Positions 1-7,686 of a stretch of 22,398 bases of DNA are shown piece by piece (within the stretch, counting starts at the first letter, position 1; the number at the start of each line of letters is the position of its first letter). The notes beneath the pieces are model-generated. The model saw nothing but the letters and a program-made list of their open reading frames with translations, was not told where the DNA came from and made no database searches. The stretch spans positions 1 through 22,398 of the forward strand of contig WTCI01000091.1 of NCBI GenBank assembly GCA_013138655.1, written 5' to 3'. The position numbers were made by a program, and so were the translations under genes. This stretch comes from Desulfuromonadaceae bacterium. GTDB lineage: Bacteria; Desulfobacterota; Desulfuromonadia; Desulfuromonadales; Geopsychrobacteraceae.

Positions 1-2
1 GC

Positions 3-1607
3 ATATCCGTCTTGCGTCAGGATGTTGCAGATCGAACGAGGTTGTTAACCCGGCTGGCGGAATTATTGGAAGTCGATCGTGACGTTCTTGAACAGCGCTG
101 GCAAAAGGGGCGGCATTTTCCGATCTACCGACCGGTTCCGCTGGCGACCGATGTCAGTCGGGAAGTGTTGGAACGGATCCAGGAACAGGGTGTTGACCTG
201 CCCGGGGTGCTGACCGAGGTGCGTCCGGTTCGTGATTATCTGGAGAAAGGTTCGGCTGCCCACCTGATTGGTTATTTAGGTGAAATCACTGGAGAAGAGT
301 TAGCAAGTGCTGTGTCCCATCAATCCCGGGCAGGTGATTTAGTCGGCAAGGTTGCTTTGGAAAAAACCTTTGAACCTTTTCTGCGGGGTGAAAAGGGGCG
401 ACGTTTGGTCGAGGTCGATGTCAAGGGGAAGTTGTTGCGCCAGTTGCAGATGGAATCTCCCCGGCCTGGCAACAAGCTGTATCTGACCCTTGACCGTGAA
501 TTGCAACGGGCGGCCGATGAGGCATTTGGAGAACAGTCGGGGGCGGCGATTGCCCTGGATGTTGAGAATGGGGACATTCTGGCGATGCTCAGCCGGCCGA
601 CCTTCGATCCGGCCCTGTTTGCTCGGGGTATTGCCAGTGATGAGTGGCGTGAGTTGCTGAATGATCCGCGGCATCCTTTACAGAATAAAGCGATTGCCGG
701 TCAGTATTCACCCGCCTCGACGTTTAAAATGATCGTTGCCCTGGCGGCGCTGCGCGAAGGGAACGTCGGGACGAAAAGGGAGATCGACTGTCAAGGGGAC
801 TTTGAACTTGGCGGCTCCCGTTTCCGTTGTTGGAAAAAGGTCGGGCATGGTCCGACCAATTTGAAAAAAGCCCTGCGTGAGAGCTGTGATGTCTGGTTCT
901 ACCAAGTCGGGCTTGAATTGGGGATCGACAAGCTTTCAGCCGCCGCCAAAGAATTCGGTCTGGGGGCTCCGGTCGGGTATCCATTGCCGGGCGAGAAAGC
1001 GGGCGTCATCCCTTCTCAGGAATGGAAGCGAGCCCGGTTCAAGCAACCCTGGTACGCGGGTGAAACGGTTATTGCCGCCATCGGCCAGGGTTTTGTGTTG
1101 GCGACACCGATCCAGCTGGCAGTCATGACGGCAGCCTTGGCGAATGGCGGTAAGGTGCTCAAGCCGCGGCTGATTGAGAGGATAGAAGATTGGCAGGGGA
1201 ATCTGCTTTTGCGTCCTGAAACGGAAGTTGTCCGTGAAATCAGCTATTCTGACGCTGCCTGGAAGGCGATTAAGCAAGGATTGGTGGCGGTTGTCAATGA
1301 ACCCCGTGGGACAGGGCAGATTGCTCGTTTGGAAGATGTCGTGATCGCCGGAAAAACCGGGACTTCACAGGTTGTCCGGCGCAAGTCGGACGAGGAGGAA
1401 GAACTGGACGAGGGGGGCGATGTTCCCTATCGTTTCCGGCCGCATGCTTTGTTTGTCGCCTATGCCCCGGCGGATAAGCCGAAGATTGCCGTGGCGGTCG
1501 TAGTTGAACATGGTCAACATGGCGGCAGTGCTGCCGGTCCGATTGCCAAAGCGATTATCGAGCGTTATATTACCCTGCAGAGTGCGCGATCGGGAGATGG
1601 AGGATGA
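3..1607 (+). CDS. mrdA: Penicillin-binding protein 2 (peptidoglycan transpeptidase), 5'-truncated by the window edge
   Basis: Class B PBP that cross-links peptidoglycan during lateral-wall elongation, working with RodA in the inner membrane and periplasm. The reading frame is open through the left edge, so the N-terminal membrane anchor and first residues are missing; the TTG at 12 is not a real start. About 534 residues are visible. Numbered from the TTG, the transpeptidase motifs are STFK (Ser236 nucleophile, Lys239), SCD (291-293) and KTG (448-450), in the usual order and spacing. Residues 1-150 are the pedestal/dimerisation part. An acidic stretch (DEEEELDE) follows the KTG motif. The stop codon lies 3 bases before the rodA ATG, so the two are translationally coupled as in most mrd operons. 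The identification is firm because all three motifs are present and rodA follows. Confidence 0.96.
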   Translation: MSVLRQDVADRTRLLTRLAELLEVDRDVLEQRWQKGRHFPIYRPVPLATDVSREVLERIQEQGVDLPGVLTEVRPVRDYLEKGSAAHLIGYLGEITGEELASAVSHQSRAGDLVGKVALEKTFEPFLRGEKGRRLVEVDVKGKLLRQLQMESPRPGNKLYLTLDRELQRAADEAFGEQSGAAIALDVENGDILAMLSRPTFDPALFARGIASDEWRELLNDPRHPLQNKAIAGQYSPASTFKMIVALAALREGNVGTKREIDCQGDFELGGSRFRCWKKVGHGPTNLKKALRESCDVWFYQVGLELGIDKLSAAAKEFGLGAPVGYPLPGEKAGVIPSQEWKRARFKQPWYAGETVIAAIGQGFVLATPIQLAVMTAALANGGKVLKPRLIERIEDWQGNLLLRPETEVVREISYSDAAWKAIKQGLVAVVNEPRGTGQIARLEDVVIAGKTGTSQVVRRKSDEEEELDEGGDVPYRFRPHALFVAYAPADKPKIAVAVVVEHGQHGGSAAGPIAKAIIERYITLQSARSGDGG

Positions 1608-1610
1608 GTG

Positions 1611-2708
1611 ATGTTTGATCGTCGTCTGGTTATCAACTTTGACTGGATTCTGCTGTTGACCGTATGTCTGTTGGTCGGCATCGGGATCGTCAATCTGTAC
1701 AGCGCGACCGCCAACTGGCAAGATCTGTCAACTCCTTTTTACATGAAACAGTTGATCTGGCTTGGTGGCGGTCTGACTCTGGTTTTGTTGCTTTGTTGTT
1801 TTGACTATCGGCATCTTGAGCACTTCGCGGTTCATGGTTATGTCATCACCCTCGGCATGCTGCTGTTTGTCCTTCTGTTCGGGAAAGCTTCCATGGGAGC
1901 AACCCGTTGGATCGATCTCGGTTTTTTTAATCTGCAGCCAAGTGAAGTGATTAAGATCGCCATGATTTTGCTGTTGGCGAGAATTTTCGGTCGCACTGCG
2001 CATCTTCAGGGGTTCCGTTTGGGAGAGCTCTGGCAGCCGGCTCTCTGGTTATTGCTGCCGGTGGTTCTCATTCTCAAGCAGCCTGACCTGGGAACGGCAC
2101 TGATGGTGATCTTCATTGCCGGTTCGATGTTATTGTTTGCCGGTTTGCAACGCGCGACACTGTTCGGCCTCGGAGTGTTGGGGGGGCTTGTCGCAGTCGC
2201 CGGCTGGTTTGGATTGCATGATTACCAACAGGATCGAATTCAGACATTTCTTAATCCGGAAGCCGACCCTCTCGGTCGCGGCTACCATATCATCCAATCG
2301 AAAATCGCTGTCGGCAGCGGCGGTTTCCTGGGAAAAGGGTTTCTCCAGGGGACCCAGGCACAGCTCTCCTTTTTGCCGGAACGACATACCGACTTTGCTT
2401 TTTCAGTTTTTGCTGAAGAGTGGGGATTTGTCGGTTGCGGCCTGTTGCTGTTCTGCTACTTTTTTCTGATCATCTGGGGGCTTTACATCGCTCGGCACGC
2501 CGCTGACCGATTCGGGATGTTTCTTGCTATCGGTGTCACGGCAATGATCTTCTGGCATATTGTCGTCAATCTCGGCATGGTGATTGGTCTGCTGCCGGTG
2601 GTGGGAGTGCCCTTGCCGCTTTTTTCCTACGGCGGCACCAACATGGTCACGACGATGATCGGTGTGGGACTGTTGATGAATGTCAGCATGCGGCGGTTTA
2701 TGTTTTAG
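1611..2708 (+). CDS. rodA: RodA, SEDS-family peptidoglycan glycosyltransferase
   Basis: Polytopic inner-membrane enzyme that polymerises lipid II into glycan strands for rod-shape elongation; its partner is the PBP2 encoded just upstream. 365 residues with about ten hydrophobic segments. SEDS hallmarks are visible: KQPDLGTALM near 157-166, the loop FLPERHTDFAF with the expected catalytic Asp near 261, and GVPLPLFSYGG near the C terminus. I chose ATG 1611 over the in-frame GTG at 1608, because GGAGG at 1599-1603 sits 7 bases before the ATG and only 4 before the GTG. The gene ends in TAG at 2706-2708. The length and motifs match RodA rather than FtsW, and the PBP2 neighbour supports this. Confidence 0.96.
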   Translation: MFDRRLVINFDWILLLTVCLLVGIGIVNLYSATANWQDLSTPFYMKQLIWLGGGLTLVLLLCCFDYRHLEHFAVHGYVITLGMLLFVLLFGKASMGATRWIDLGFFNLQPSEVIKIAMILLLARIFGRTAHLQGFRLGELWQPALWLLLPVVLILKQPDLGTALMVIFIAGSMLLFAGLQRATLFGLGVLGGLVAVAGWFGLHDYQQDRIQTFLNPEADPLGRGYHIIQSKIAVGSGGFLGKGFLQGTQAQLSFLPERHTDFAFSVFAEEWGFVGCGLLLFCYFFLIIWGLYIARHAADRFGMFLAIGVTAMIFWHIVVNLGMVIGLLPVVGVPLPLFSYGGTNMVTTMIGVGLLMNVSMRRFMF

Positions 2709-3140
2709 TGGGGTGTTCGCAATCCAGGGTGGGAAAAGATCCTTGATTAAGGGCTCTCCGCTGATGTGGAATCCGTCCAATAAGTCTTCAGGTGATGCAG
2801 GACTGCCTTCTGACATAACATTCAGGAAAGTCACTTCATCCTGAGATAATCAGGCGTGTTGGAAAAACATAAAGGCCCGGTCCAGTAAGCAGATCGGGCC
2901 TTTAAATGTCTTGAATATGGTGATTTGTCGGACCATGAAAAATAAACGCCCCCCGGCACTCTTCTAAGGTCGGGCACGGCCCGACGATTGTCGGGAATGG
3001 ATGACTTGGTGGCCAAAACCATGGGGGTCAGTGGCCGCTGGGCTAATCAGCTTGACGTGGCTGGAGGGAAAGCGTCAGACGATTGTGGATTTATGGACTC
3101 CGTCCCCTCCGCCCTCCGGAAGCAACGGCTCCAGCCGTCG
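2709..3140. other. Non-coding interval between convergent rodA and the histidine kinase gene
   Basis: 432 bases between two convergent genes. I see no credible gene: the open frames here are short or are extensions of frames antisense to rodA or to the kinase. Three inverted repeats are visible: AAAGGCCCG/CGGGCCTTT (2871-2903, listed as a terminator), GTCGGGC-ACG-GCCCGAC (2969-2985), and ACGGCT-CC-AGCCGT (3125-3138). The last two lack a T tract, so they are not obvious intrinsic terminators. No tRNA or recognisable RNA family was seen. Confidence 0.6.
2871..2903. terminator. Likely bidirectional rho-independent terminator
   Basis: A perfect 9-bp stem, AAAGGCCCG (2871-2879) and CGGGCCTTT (2895-2903), with a 15-base loop. 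The A-rich and U-rich arm ends give a terminator-like hairpin on both strands. On the minus strand it is followed by ATGTTTTTCC, a partial T tract. It lies between convergent rodA and the kinase gene, about 160 and 240 bases from their stops. The relatively large loop and the distance lower confidence. Confidence 0.55.
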
Positions 3141-5234
3141 TCAAATTTTTATCGGCAGCCGGATATAAAAAGTACTCCCTTTCCCCATGACGCTTTCGGC
3201 CCAGATGCTGCCGCCATGGCCCTTAACGATTTCCCGAACCAGGGCCAAACCGATTCCGACACCCCTTGGGGTGCGATGGGCGCCGCTGTTGACGCGGTAG
3301 AATCGGCCGAAAACCTTGTCCAGGGCCTCCTGGGGAATCCCCAGCCCCTCATCGCTGACCCAGAGGATAACCGAATCTTCTTCCTGCCTGGCCCCCAGAA
3401 TGATTTTTCCCCCCTTGGGGGAATATTTGATGGCATTGGAGATGAGGTTTTTGAACACCTGTTGGAGTCTTTTCACATCGCCACGGACGGGAGGGAGGCC
3501 GGAGGAGCAGTCGATGGTCGTCTGATGTTTCTTGGATGCTTTTTCGAAAAGGTGTCTGCTCTCTTCCAGAAGGGCCGGAACATCGACAGCTTTAAAGTCA
3601 TACGTTTCCATTTCCGCTTGCATGCGCTGCAGGTCCAGAAAGTTGCTGATCAGTTCGTTGAGTTTTTCCGTTTCCTTCTGGACTGTTTGAAGGCAGTCGA
3701 TCTGCTGGTCCCGGTCCACCTCGTTTTCAATCAGAAACTCGACAAAGCCCATCATGGCGGTCAGGGGGGTGCGCATTTCGTGACTGACCGAAGAGAGGAG
3801 TTCGTCCTTAAGTCTCTCCATCTTTTTCTGGTCGGTGATCTCTTTTGCCACATGAACGCTTCCCCAAAGGGTGCCGGTGCTTCCCAGCAGGGGATAGAGG
3901 GAGAAATGAAAATAGCGGTCGGCCTCTGGCAGGTAAATTTCATCCGATTGAGGCTCTTTTGTCTGAACCATCTTTTCGAATAAAAGGCTTTTCACTCTGT
4001 CCTTGTTGCCGAAAAAACAGCAATACTTGTCTTTTTCCGGATCTGGTGCGCTTTCCCCGAGGAATTCTTCAGCCGCTTGATTTCTTTTCAGGATGTTCCC
4101 TTTCTTATCGACAATGGCGACCGCGTCGGTGATGGCCTCGAAGGTTGCCGCCCACTGACGTTCACTTTTGGCGAGATCCTCTTCGGCCTCCATGCGTTCG
4201 GCAATTTCAAGTTGCAAATCTGCGTTCAGTTTTTCCAGTTCGGTTGAATAGACCATAACCTTGCGCGTTAGCGGCTGTAGAAGGAAAAACATGACAATGC
4301 CGCCGAGAATTGTGAGGGAGAAGATGGTCGCTCCCACGGGAAAAAGCTCTTCGTTGATTGGAGCGTATAGTTCTTTTTCCGGCACGAGGACAAGCATCCC
4401 CCAGCCTGTTGGGGCAATAGGAGAAAACCCGATAAGAGTGTCTGGCCAATCCCCTTGGGCCTTGTACCTGAAAATGCCGGTTTCCTTATTCAATGCCCGC
4501 TTTAATCCGAAATAGTAAGGAATTGAAGTGTCCGCAGATTGAAAACGTTTCCCGTCCGTTTTCTGGCAGGAAAAAAAATATTGCGCAATTCCTTGGACTT
4601 CGAGGGCAATAAGGTGTTCTACGTATCCGCATATTCCGATTCCGGTGTATTCATGGACCAGCTTTTCCAGGCGGTCGGTACTGAACAGAACGATGTCCGT
4701 TCCGATGCGGTTGTGTTTTTCATCCAATATGGGGGAGCCGACAAGCAGGTAGAAATTCCCATTGATGGTCTGAGGATCGGAAATAAGGGGTTCATCATCG
4801 GTTTTGCCGGGAATCAGCCAAAGATCAGGAGGGATGGAAAGACCGACCTGGCCCAGCATTTCCCCGTTTTTGTCTAAGCGGGTAATTCCGGTTACCTCTG
4901 CCGGTTGCAGTGAATCTTTTAGCCAGAGGGCGGTCAATTCAGCCAAAGCCGCCTTGTCCTCCTGCCCGAGATTGTAAGCGATCAGATATTTGCGGAGAGT
5001 GGTACGACCGCTTACCTGCCGGGAGATATCGGTAAGGCGGGCCAGGTACTCCTCGATAGCTGCAACTTTGTCTTGGACGGTGGTTAGCAGGCTGTTTTCC
5101 TGGGACTTTTTGAGATGATTGTAATAGGGAAGGATACTGGTGATGGAAATGACCAGGTAGGCCCCCAGCATGTAGACCACGGAAAAAAAGACAAGCTTTT
5201 TGCGAAGTGAACTGGAGTGCAATTGCCTTCTCAT
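3141..5234 (-). CDS. Membrane-bound sensor histidine kinase (Cache-like sensor, PAS, HisKA, HATPase)
   Basis: Two-component sensor kinase of 697 residues. An N-terminal transmembrane helix (about 13-36) is followed by a periplasmic region (about 40-295) with the layout of a double Cache domain, a second transmembrane helix (about 300-320), a short coiled coil (330-360) and a PAS domain (about 362-470). The HisKA dimerisation domain contains SVSHEMRTPL with phospho-acceptor His485. The ATPase domain has the N-box (Asn600 in NLISNAIKYSP), the G1 box DEGLG (628-632) and the G2 box GVGIGLAL (658-665). All catalytic motifs are intact. The ATG has GGAGG 5 bases upstream on the coding strand. No response regulator lies in the window, so it looks like an orphan. 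The ligand cannot be read from sequence; Cache domains usually bind small organic molecules. Confidence 0.93.
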   Translation of the reverse strand: MRRQLHSSSLRKKLVFFSVVYMLGAYLVISITSILPYYNHLKKSQENSLLTTVQDKVAAIEEYLARLTDISRQVSGRTTLRKYLIAYNLGQEDKAALAELTALWLKDSLQPAEVTGITRLDKNGEMLGQVGLSIPPDLWLIPGKTDDEPLISDPQTINGNFYLLVGSPILDEKHNRIGTDIVLFSTDRLEKLVHEYTGIGICGYVEHLIALEVQGIAQYFFSCQKTDGKRFQSADTSIPYYFGLKRALNKETGIFRYKAQGDWPDTLIGFSPIAPTGWGMLVLVPEKELYAPINEELFPVGATIFSLTILGGIVMFFLLQPLTRKVMVYSTELEKLNADLQLEIAERMEAEEDLAKSERQWAATFEAITDAVAIVDKKGNILKRNQAAEEFLGESAPDPEKDKYCCFFGNKDRVKSLLFEKMVQTKEPQSDEIYLPEADRYFHFSLYPLLGSTGTLWGSVHVAKEITDQKKMERLKDELLSSVSHEMRTPLTAMMGFVEFLIENEVDRDQQIDCLQTVQKETEKLNELISNFLDLQRMQAEMETYDFKAVDVPALLEESRHLFEKASKKHQTTIDCSSGLPPVRGDVKRLQQVFKNLISNAIKYSPKGGKIILGARQEEDSVILWVSDEGLGIPQEALDKVFGRFYRVNSGAHRTPRGVGIGLALVREIVKGHGGSIWAESVMGKGSTFYIRLPIKI

Positions 5235-5317
5235 CGAAGCCTCCGGTTAGGCGCGCAAGATCAGTTTCCGGGCCTTTCCGCATTACAGGTCAAAAGCGAG
5301 GGGAAATTAATTTTCTA

Positions 5318-5346
5318 ATTATACTTTATTTTCCGATAGTTTGGAA
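5318..5346 (-). promoter_or_regulatory. Possible sigma70-type promoter of the histidine kinase gene
   Basis: On the minus strand a perfect TATAAT (plus 5318-5323) lies in an AT-rich stretch upstream of the kinase ATG. A weak -35 candidate, TTCCAA (plus 5341-5346), is 17 bases further upstream. The -10 match is strong but the -35 matches only 3 of 6, and AT-rich DNA gives such hits by chance. The leader would be about 75 bases. Confidence 0.35.
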
Positions 5347-5378
5347 TCTTTTGCCGAAAAGTATCGAAGAAAAAAATG

Positions 5379-5518
5379 GTAGAGTAGAGAGCAGGTCTCA
5401 GCAGCGTTAGGTTTAGCTTATCTATTGCCGTCTCTTTCGTTTGACGGTGCCTAAATAGCCTTTCCATGACGGCATTGACCAGCCCTCCCTCATCAAACCG
5501 TGCGTGCGGTTTTCCCGC
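5379..5518 (-). other. 3' ribozyme remnant: half of domain V and a domain VI-like stem
   Basis: On the minus strand GCGGGAAAACCGCACG followed by CACGGTTTGATGAGGG matches the distal stem, loop and 3' strand of a group II domain V. The 5' strand, which normally begins GAGCC and carries the catalytic AGC triad, is missing; coding sequence for FHFRNC is joined there instead. Beyond it, GAGGGAGGGCTGGTC can pair imperfectly with GACCTGCTCTCTACTC to form a domain VI-like stem. The apex of that stem is enlarged by about 75 bases containing a GCCGTC/GACGGC inverted repeat (plus 5427-5432 and 5468-5473). Assignment is by recall of the domain V consensus, without a covariance search. Confidence 0.6.
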
Positions 5519-5519
5519 A

Positions 5520-6200
5520 ATTACGAAAGTGGAAGTAGCCAATCCATCCTCGCAGGGTGGCGTTGACGTCTCTAATCACCTTGTCTAGCGGCATGAGTGT
5601 ACGACCTCTCCTTGCCTGGAACGTCACTCGGTCTTTGATCGTTTGGACTGCTTTCTTCGAGGGTTGAACGTGGGGATAATGATTCCCGGTTCTGAGACTT
5701 TTACCCATCCAAATTCCAAACACGAGGAAGTCGAATCTCTCTTCATAAGTGTTGACCTTTTGGGTCTTGACCTCATTCAGGGTGAGATCCAACCGTGCAA
5801 GAACATGCTGTAATACGGCCATCGGCTGTTCTGTACCGTTGCGGCATAGAATAACGATATCGTCCGCATAGCGGACGATGCATGCACCTAATCGCTGCTG
5901 TAGTTGTTGCCTCTCCCATATCCTATCTAAAGGATGCAGATAGAAATTGGCCAGTAGCGGTGAGATGACGCCGCCTTGCGGTGTTCCGATGCGGTTGCCT
6001 TTGCCGCCGCCGACATTTCGCTTTGTTCCATCTTTGTCCACTTCTATGATCGGTGCTTTGAGCCACAGCAGAGGATGTCTGCCCGATAGACTTTGTCGTA
6101 CAATGCGTAGAAGCGGAAGGCTGTGTCCTGCTTGGCCTTACGGTAGAGCTTCTGCAAATTCCATGAATGGCAATTCAGTGTCTGATATCCAGTGACTTCT
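5520..6200 (-). pseudogene. Group II intron reverse transcriptase/maturase (LtrA-type), internally deleted and frameshifted
   Basis: Two reverse transcriptase pieces in different frames. The N-terminal piece reads [10 protein letters not shown]...[16 protein letters not shown], the usual start of LtrA-like proteins. Near plus 6070-6075 it jumps, with a frame change, to [18 protein letters not shown] and then GTPQGGVISPLLAN (RT4). This loses roughly the RT1-RT3 region, on the order of 150 residues by family comparison. The catalytic YADD (RT5) is present at plus 5859-5870. Part of the maturase domain (LRGWIGYFHFRN) follows, then the frame runs straight into domain V RNA sequence and stops at TGA (5493-5495). 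The C-terminal maturase residues, and any DNA-binding or endonuclease domain, are absent. The longest open piece (5493-6041) should not be annotated as a functional protein. Confidence 0.85.
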
Positions 6201-6231
6201 GGTCAGCCGAATCCTCCTTGGCAGAGGCAAT

Positions 6232-7113
6232 TCATTCGTCCGGGTCATAACTACACACTTGGTTTCTTCCGCAATGCTTGGCGTGGTACAAACGGCGGTC
6301 GGCACAATCGATCAGTATCTGTTCACTTGTCAGGCTGTCGGGTTGCATACTGCACACGCCAATACTTAAGGTCACCACTTTTCCCGAAGGTGACCCCGCG
6401 TGAGGAATCTTCTGTTGTTGCAGGCTCACCCGAATACGCTCTGCGACATGATGGGCATCACTGAGAGTCGTTTCAGGCAGCAGCCCCACAAATTCTTCAC
6501 CACCATAACGGAACACAAAGTCTTCAGGGCGCAGACAGGATTGTTGAATGATGTGCGCGACCTTGCGCAAACAGTCATCCCCTCGCGGGTGTCCGTAGGT
6601 ATCATTGTAAGATTTGAAATGATCAATATCAATCATCAGAATCGCCAGCGATTTCTTGTTGCGACAGGCTCCTTTCCATAGGTTGGTCAATATTTAATCA
6701 AAATCCCGCCGATTCCCCGCACCTGTCAAAGCATCAATACGGGCCAATTTAGACAGGTTCAGATTGGCCTCTCGTAAACATCTCTGGGCCTCCTCCAATT
6801 CACGGTTGGCGTTTGTCAGTTTAGTCTGTTTCTCCATAAGGGCCTGATGCGAACGGCTGATCTCATCGAACAGGGGCCTGAACTTCAGGATGCCGCAAAG
6901 CATAAGCAGAGAGATGGCAAGGCCGAGAATTTCGATAATCATGTCACCGTGCAAGTGGTCGTAGAGGACCTCGAACAGTGAGAAGATGCGGCGCACACCT
7001 TGAATGATGAAGCCACAGGCTAGCAGCAGCCATGCAGTGAAGACCCCGCTCGGACGTATCAGCCGGATTGCCATCACTGCAGAAACAAGCTGCACCGCGC
7101 TGGAAAGTGACAT
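6232..7113 (-). pseudogene. Membrane diguanylate cyclase (GGDEF) with one in-frame stop codon
   Basis: The frame encodes a c-di-GMP synthase but is broken by TAA at plus 6694-6696. Before the stop (139 residues) are two or three hydrophobic helices, a coiled coil (about 85-125) and the start of the GGDEF domain, ending ALTGAGNRRDFD. After it, in the same frame, comes ILTNLWKG and the rest of the domain: the metal-binding MIDIDHFK, YNDTYGH, the inhibitory I-site RPED five residues before the active-site GGEEF, and a normal C terminus. Only one codon, probably CAA to TAA, separates it from an intact gene, so inactivation is recent, or there is readthrough or a sequence error. The ATG at 7113 has no clear Shine-Dalgarno; the frame is open back to 7197 without another standard ATG, GTG or TTG start. 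The intron remnant adjoins its 3' end. Confidence 0.85.
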
Positions 7114-7290
7114 GATCAGCAGGAAGGGGAAAAAGTAGATTCGTAAATATGCCGCAATGTAGGAAAGAACTGCTGTCCGTGGGCAATCTGGTAGTTATTG
7201 ATAGAAGTTCCAACAGTAATCCCGATTTCAAACTGACCACTCAAGTATAAGCCAAGTCTTTCAGCGGTCGTTTCTGGATATCCTTTGTTG

Positions 7291-7686
7291 TTACTGGTTT
7301 TGTTGCAGCCAGAAATCGTTGTTATCCAGCGGATCGTAAAAGCGCACATAGCCCCACTTGTTGATCGGCTGTTGCTGTTCGTGCGGATCGCCTTCGCGGT
7401 AAAGGCGGTCGACGGTTTGGAACACCCCGAGCAGCGGCCCGTGCTTATGCAGTGCCTGCAGGGCATAGCTCGAACAGGTCGGATACATGGGACAGCGTGT
7501 GCCATCGACCGGTGAAATATATTTCTGAAAGGCCCGCACGGCAAATTTGAGCGGAGATATTGAGCTGCTTTCCTGCCTCTCTGTGCTTTTTTGCGGAGTT
7601 TCCCAGGGGCCCCAGCTGTCAGCCAGGGCTGGTGTCGTCAGCAGGCAACCCCAGATGATCAAAGTTGTGATTCGAAACAGATTCAT
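7291..7686 (-). CDS. YidD-family protein with an N-terminal signal peptide
   Basis: 131 residues. Residues 1-22 form a signal peptide ending PALA, then a polar linker, then the YidD-type core at about 50-100: FQKYISPVDGTRCPMYPTCSSYALQAL with the paired cysteines. An extra tail of about 30 residues follows. Classical YidD proteins are about 70-85 residues, sit between rnpA and yidC, and assist membrane-protein insertion from the cytoplasmic face. This one is longer, looks exported and lies next to rarA, so it is probably a paralogous exported subfamily whose role may differ. The ATG overlaps the rarA stop by 4 bases (ATGA), which implies co-translation with rarA. I leave the gene symbol blank because the canonical locus is presumably elsewhere. 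Confidence 0.85.
   Translation of the reverse strand: MNLFRITTLIIWGCLLTTPALADSWGPWETPQKSTERQESSSISPLKFAVRAFQKYISPVDGTRCPMYPTCSSYALQALHKHGPLLGVFQTVDRLYREGDPHEQQQPINKWGYVRFYDPLDNNDFWLQQNQ

Larger units (their letters stand above)
5379..6231 (-). mobile_element. Degenerate group II intron remnant
   Basis: Remains of a bacterial group II intron lying on the minus strand just after the stop of the broken diguanylate cyclase gene. Visible parts, in intron order, are: an N-terminal reverse transcriptase piece (about 6075-6190), a shifted-frame central/maturase piece (about 5523-6070), the 3' half of domain V joined directly to it (about 5495-5518), a domain VI-like stem, and a 3' end reading CTACTCTAC (plus 5379-5387). 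The several hundred bases of 5' ribozyme (domains I-III) that should precede the ORF are absent. The element can neither splice nor move. The 3' boundary is fairly clear from the typical terminal sequence; the 5' boundary is only approximate. Confidence 0.75.

Noticed and set aside
2403..2834. 143-codon minus-strand frame running into rodA
   Set aside because: Most of it is antisense to the conserved C-terminal half of rodA. The part outside rodA has no clear ribosome site or domain.
2988..3983. 331-codon plus-strand open frame overlapping the histidine kinase gene
   Set aside because: It is antisense to the HisKA/HATPase region of a gene with all catalytic motifs. Its own translation has no recognisable domain.
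5493..6041. Intact 182-residue reverse transcriptase gene
   Set aside because: It begins in the middle of the RT domain, follows a frameshift from the true N-terminal piece, and ends by reading into domain V RNA. It is a fragment, not a gene.
6232..6690. Stand-alone 152-residue GGDEF protein starting at TTG
   Set aside because: The same frame continues upstream through a single TAA into the first part of the GGDEF domain and its membrane helices, so it is half of one interrupted gene.
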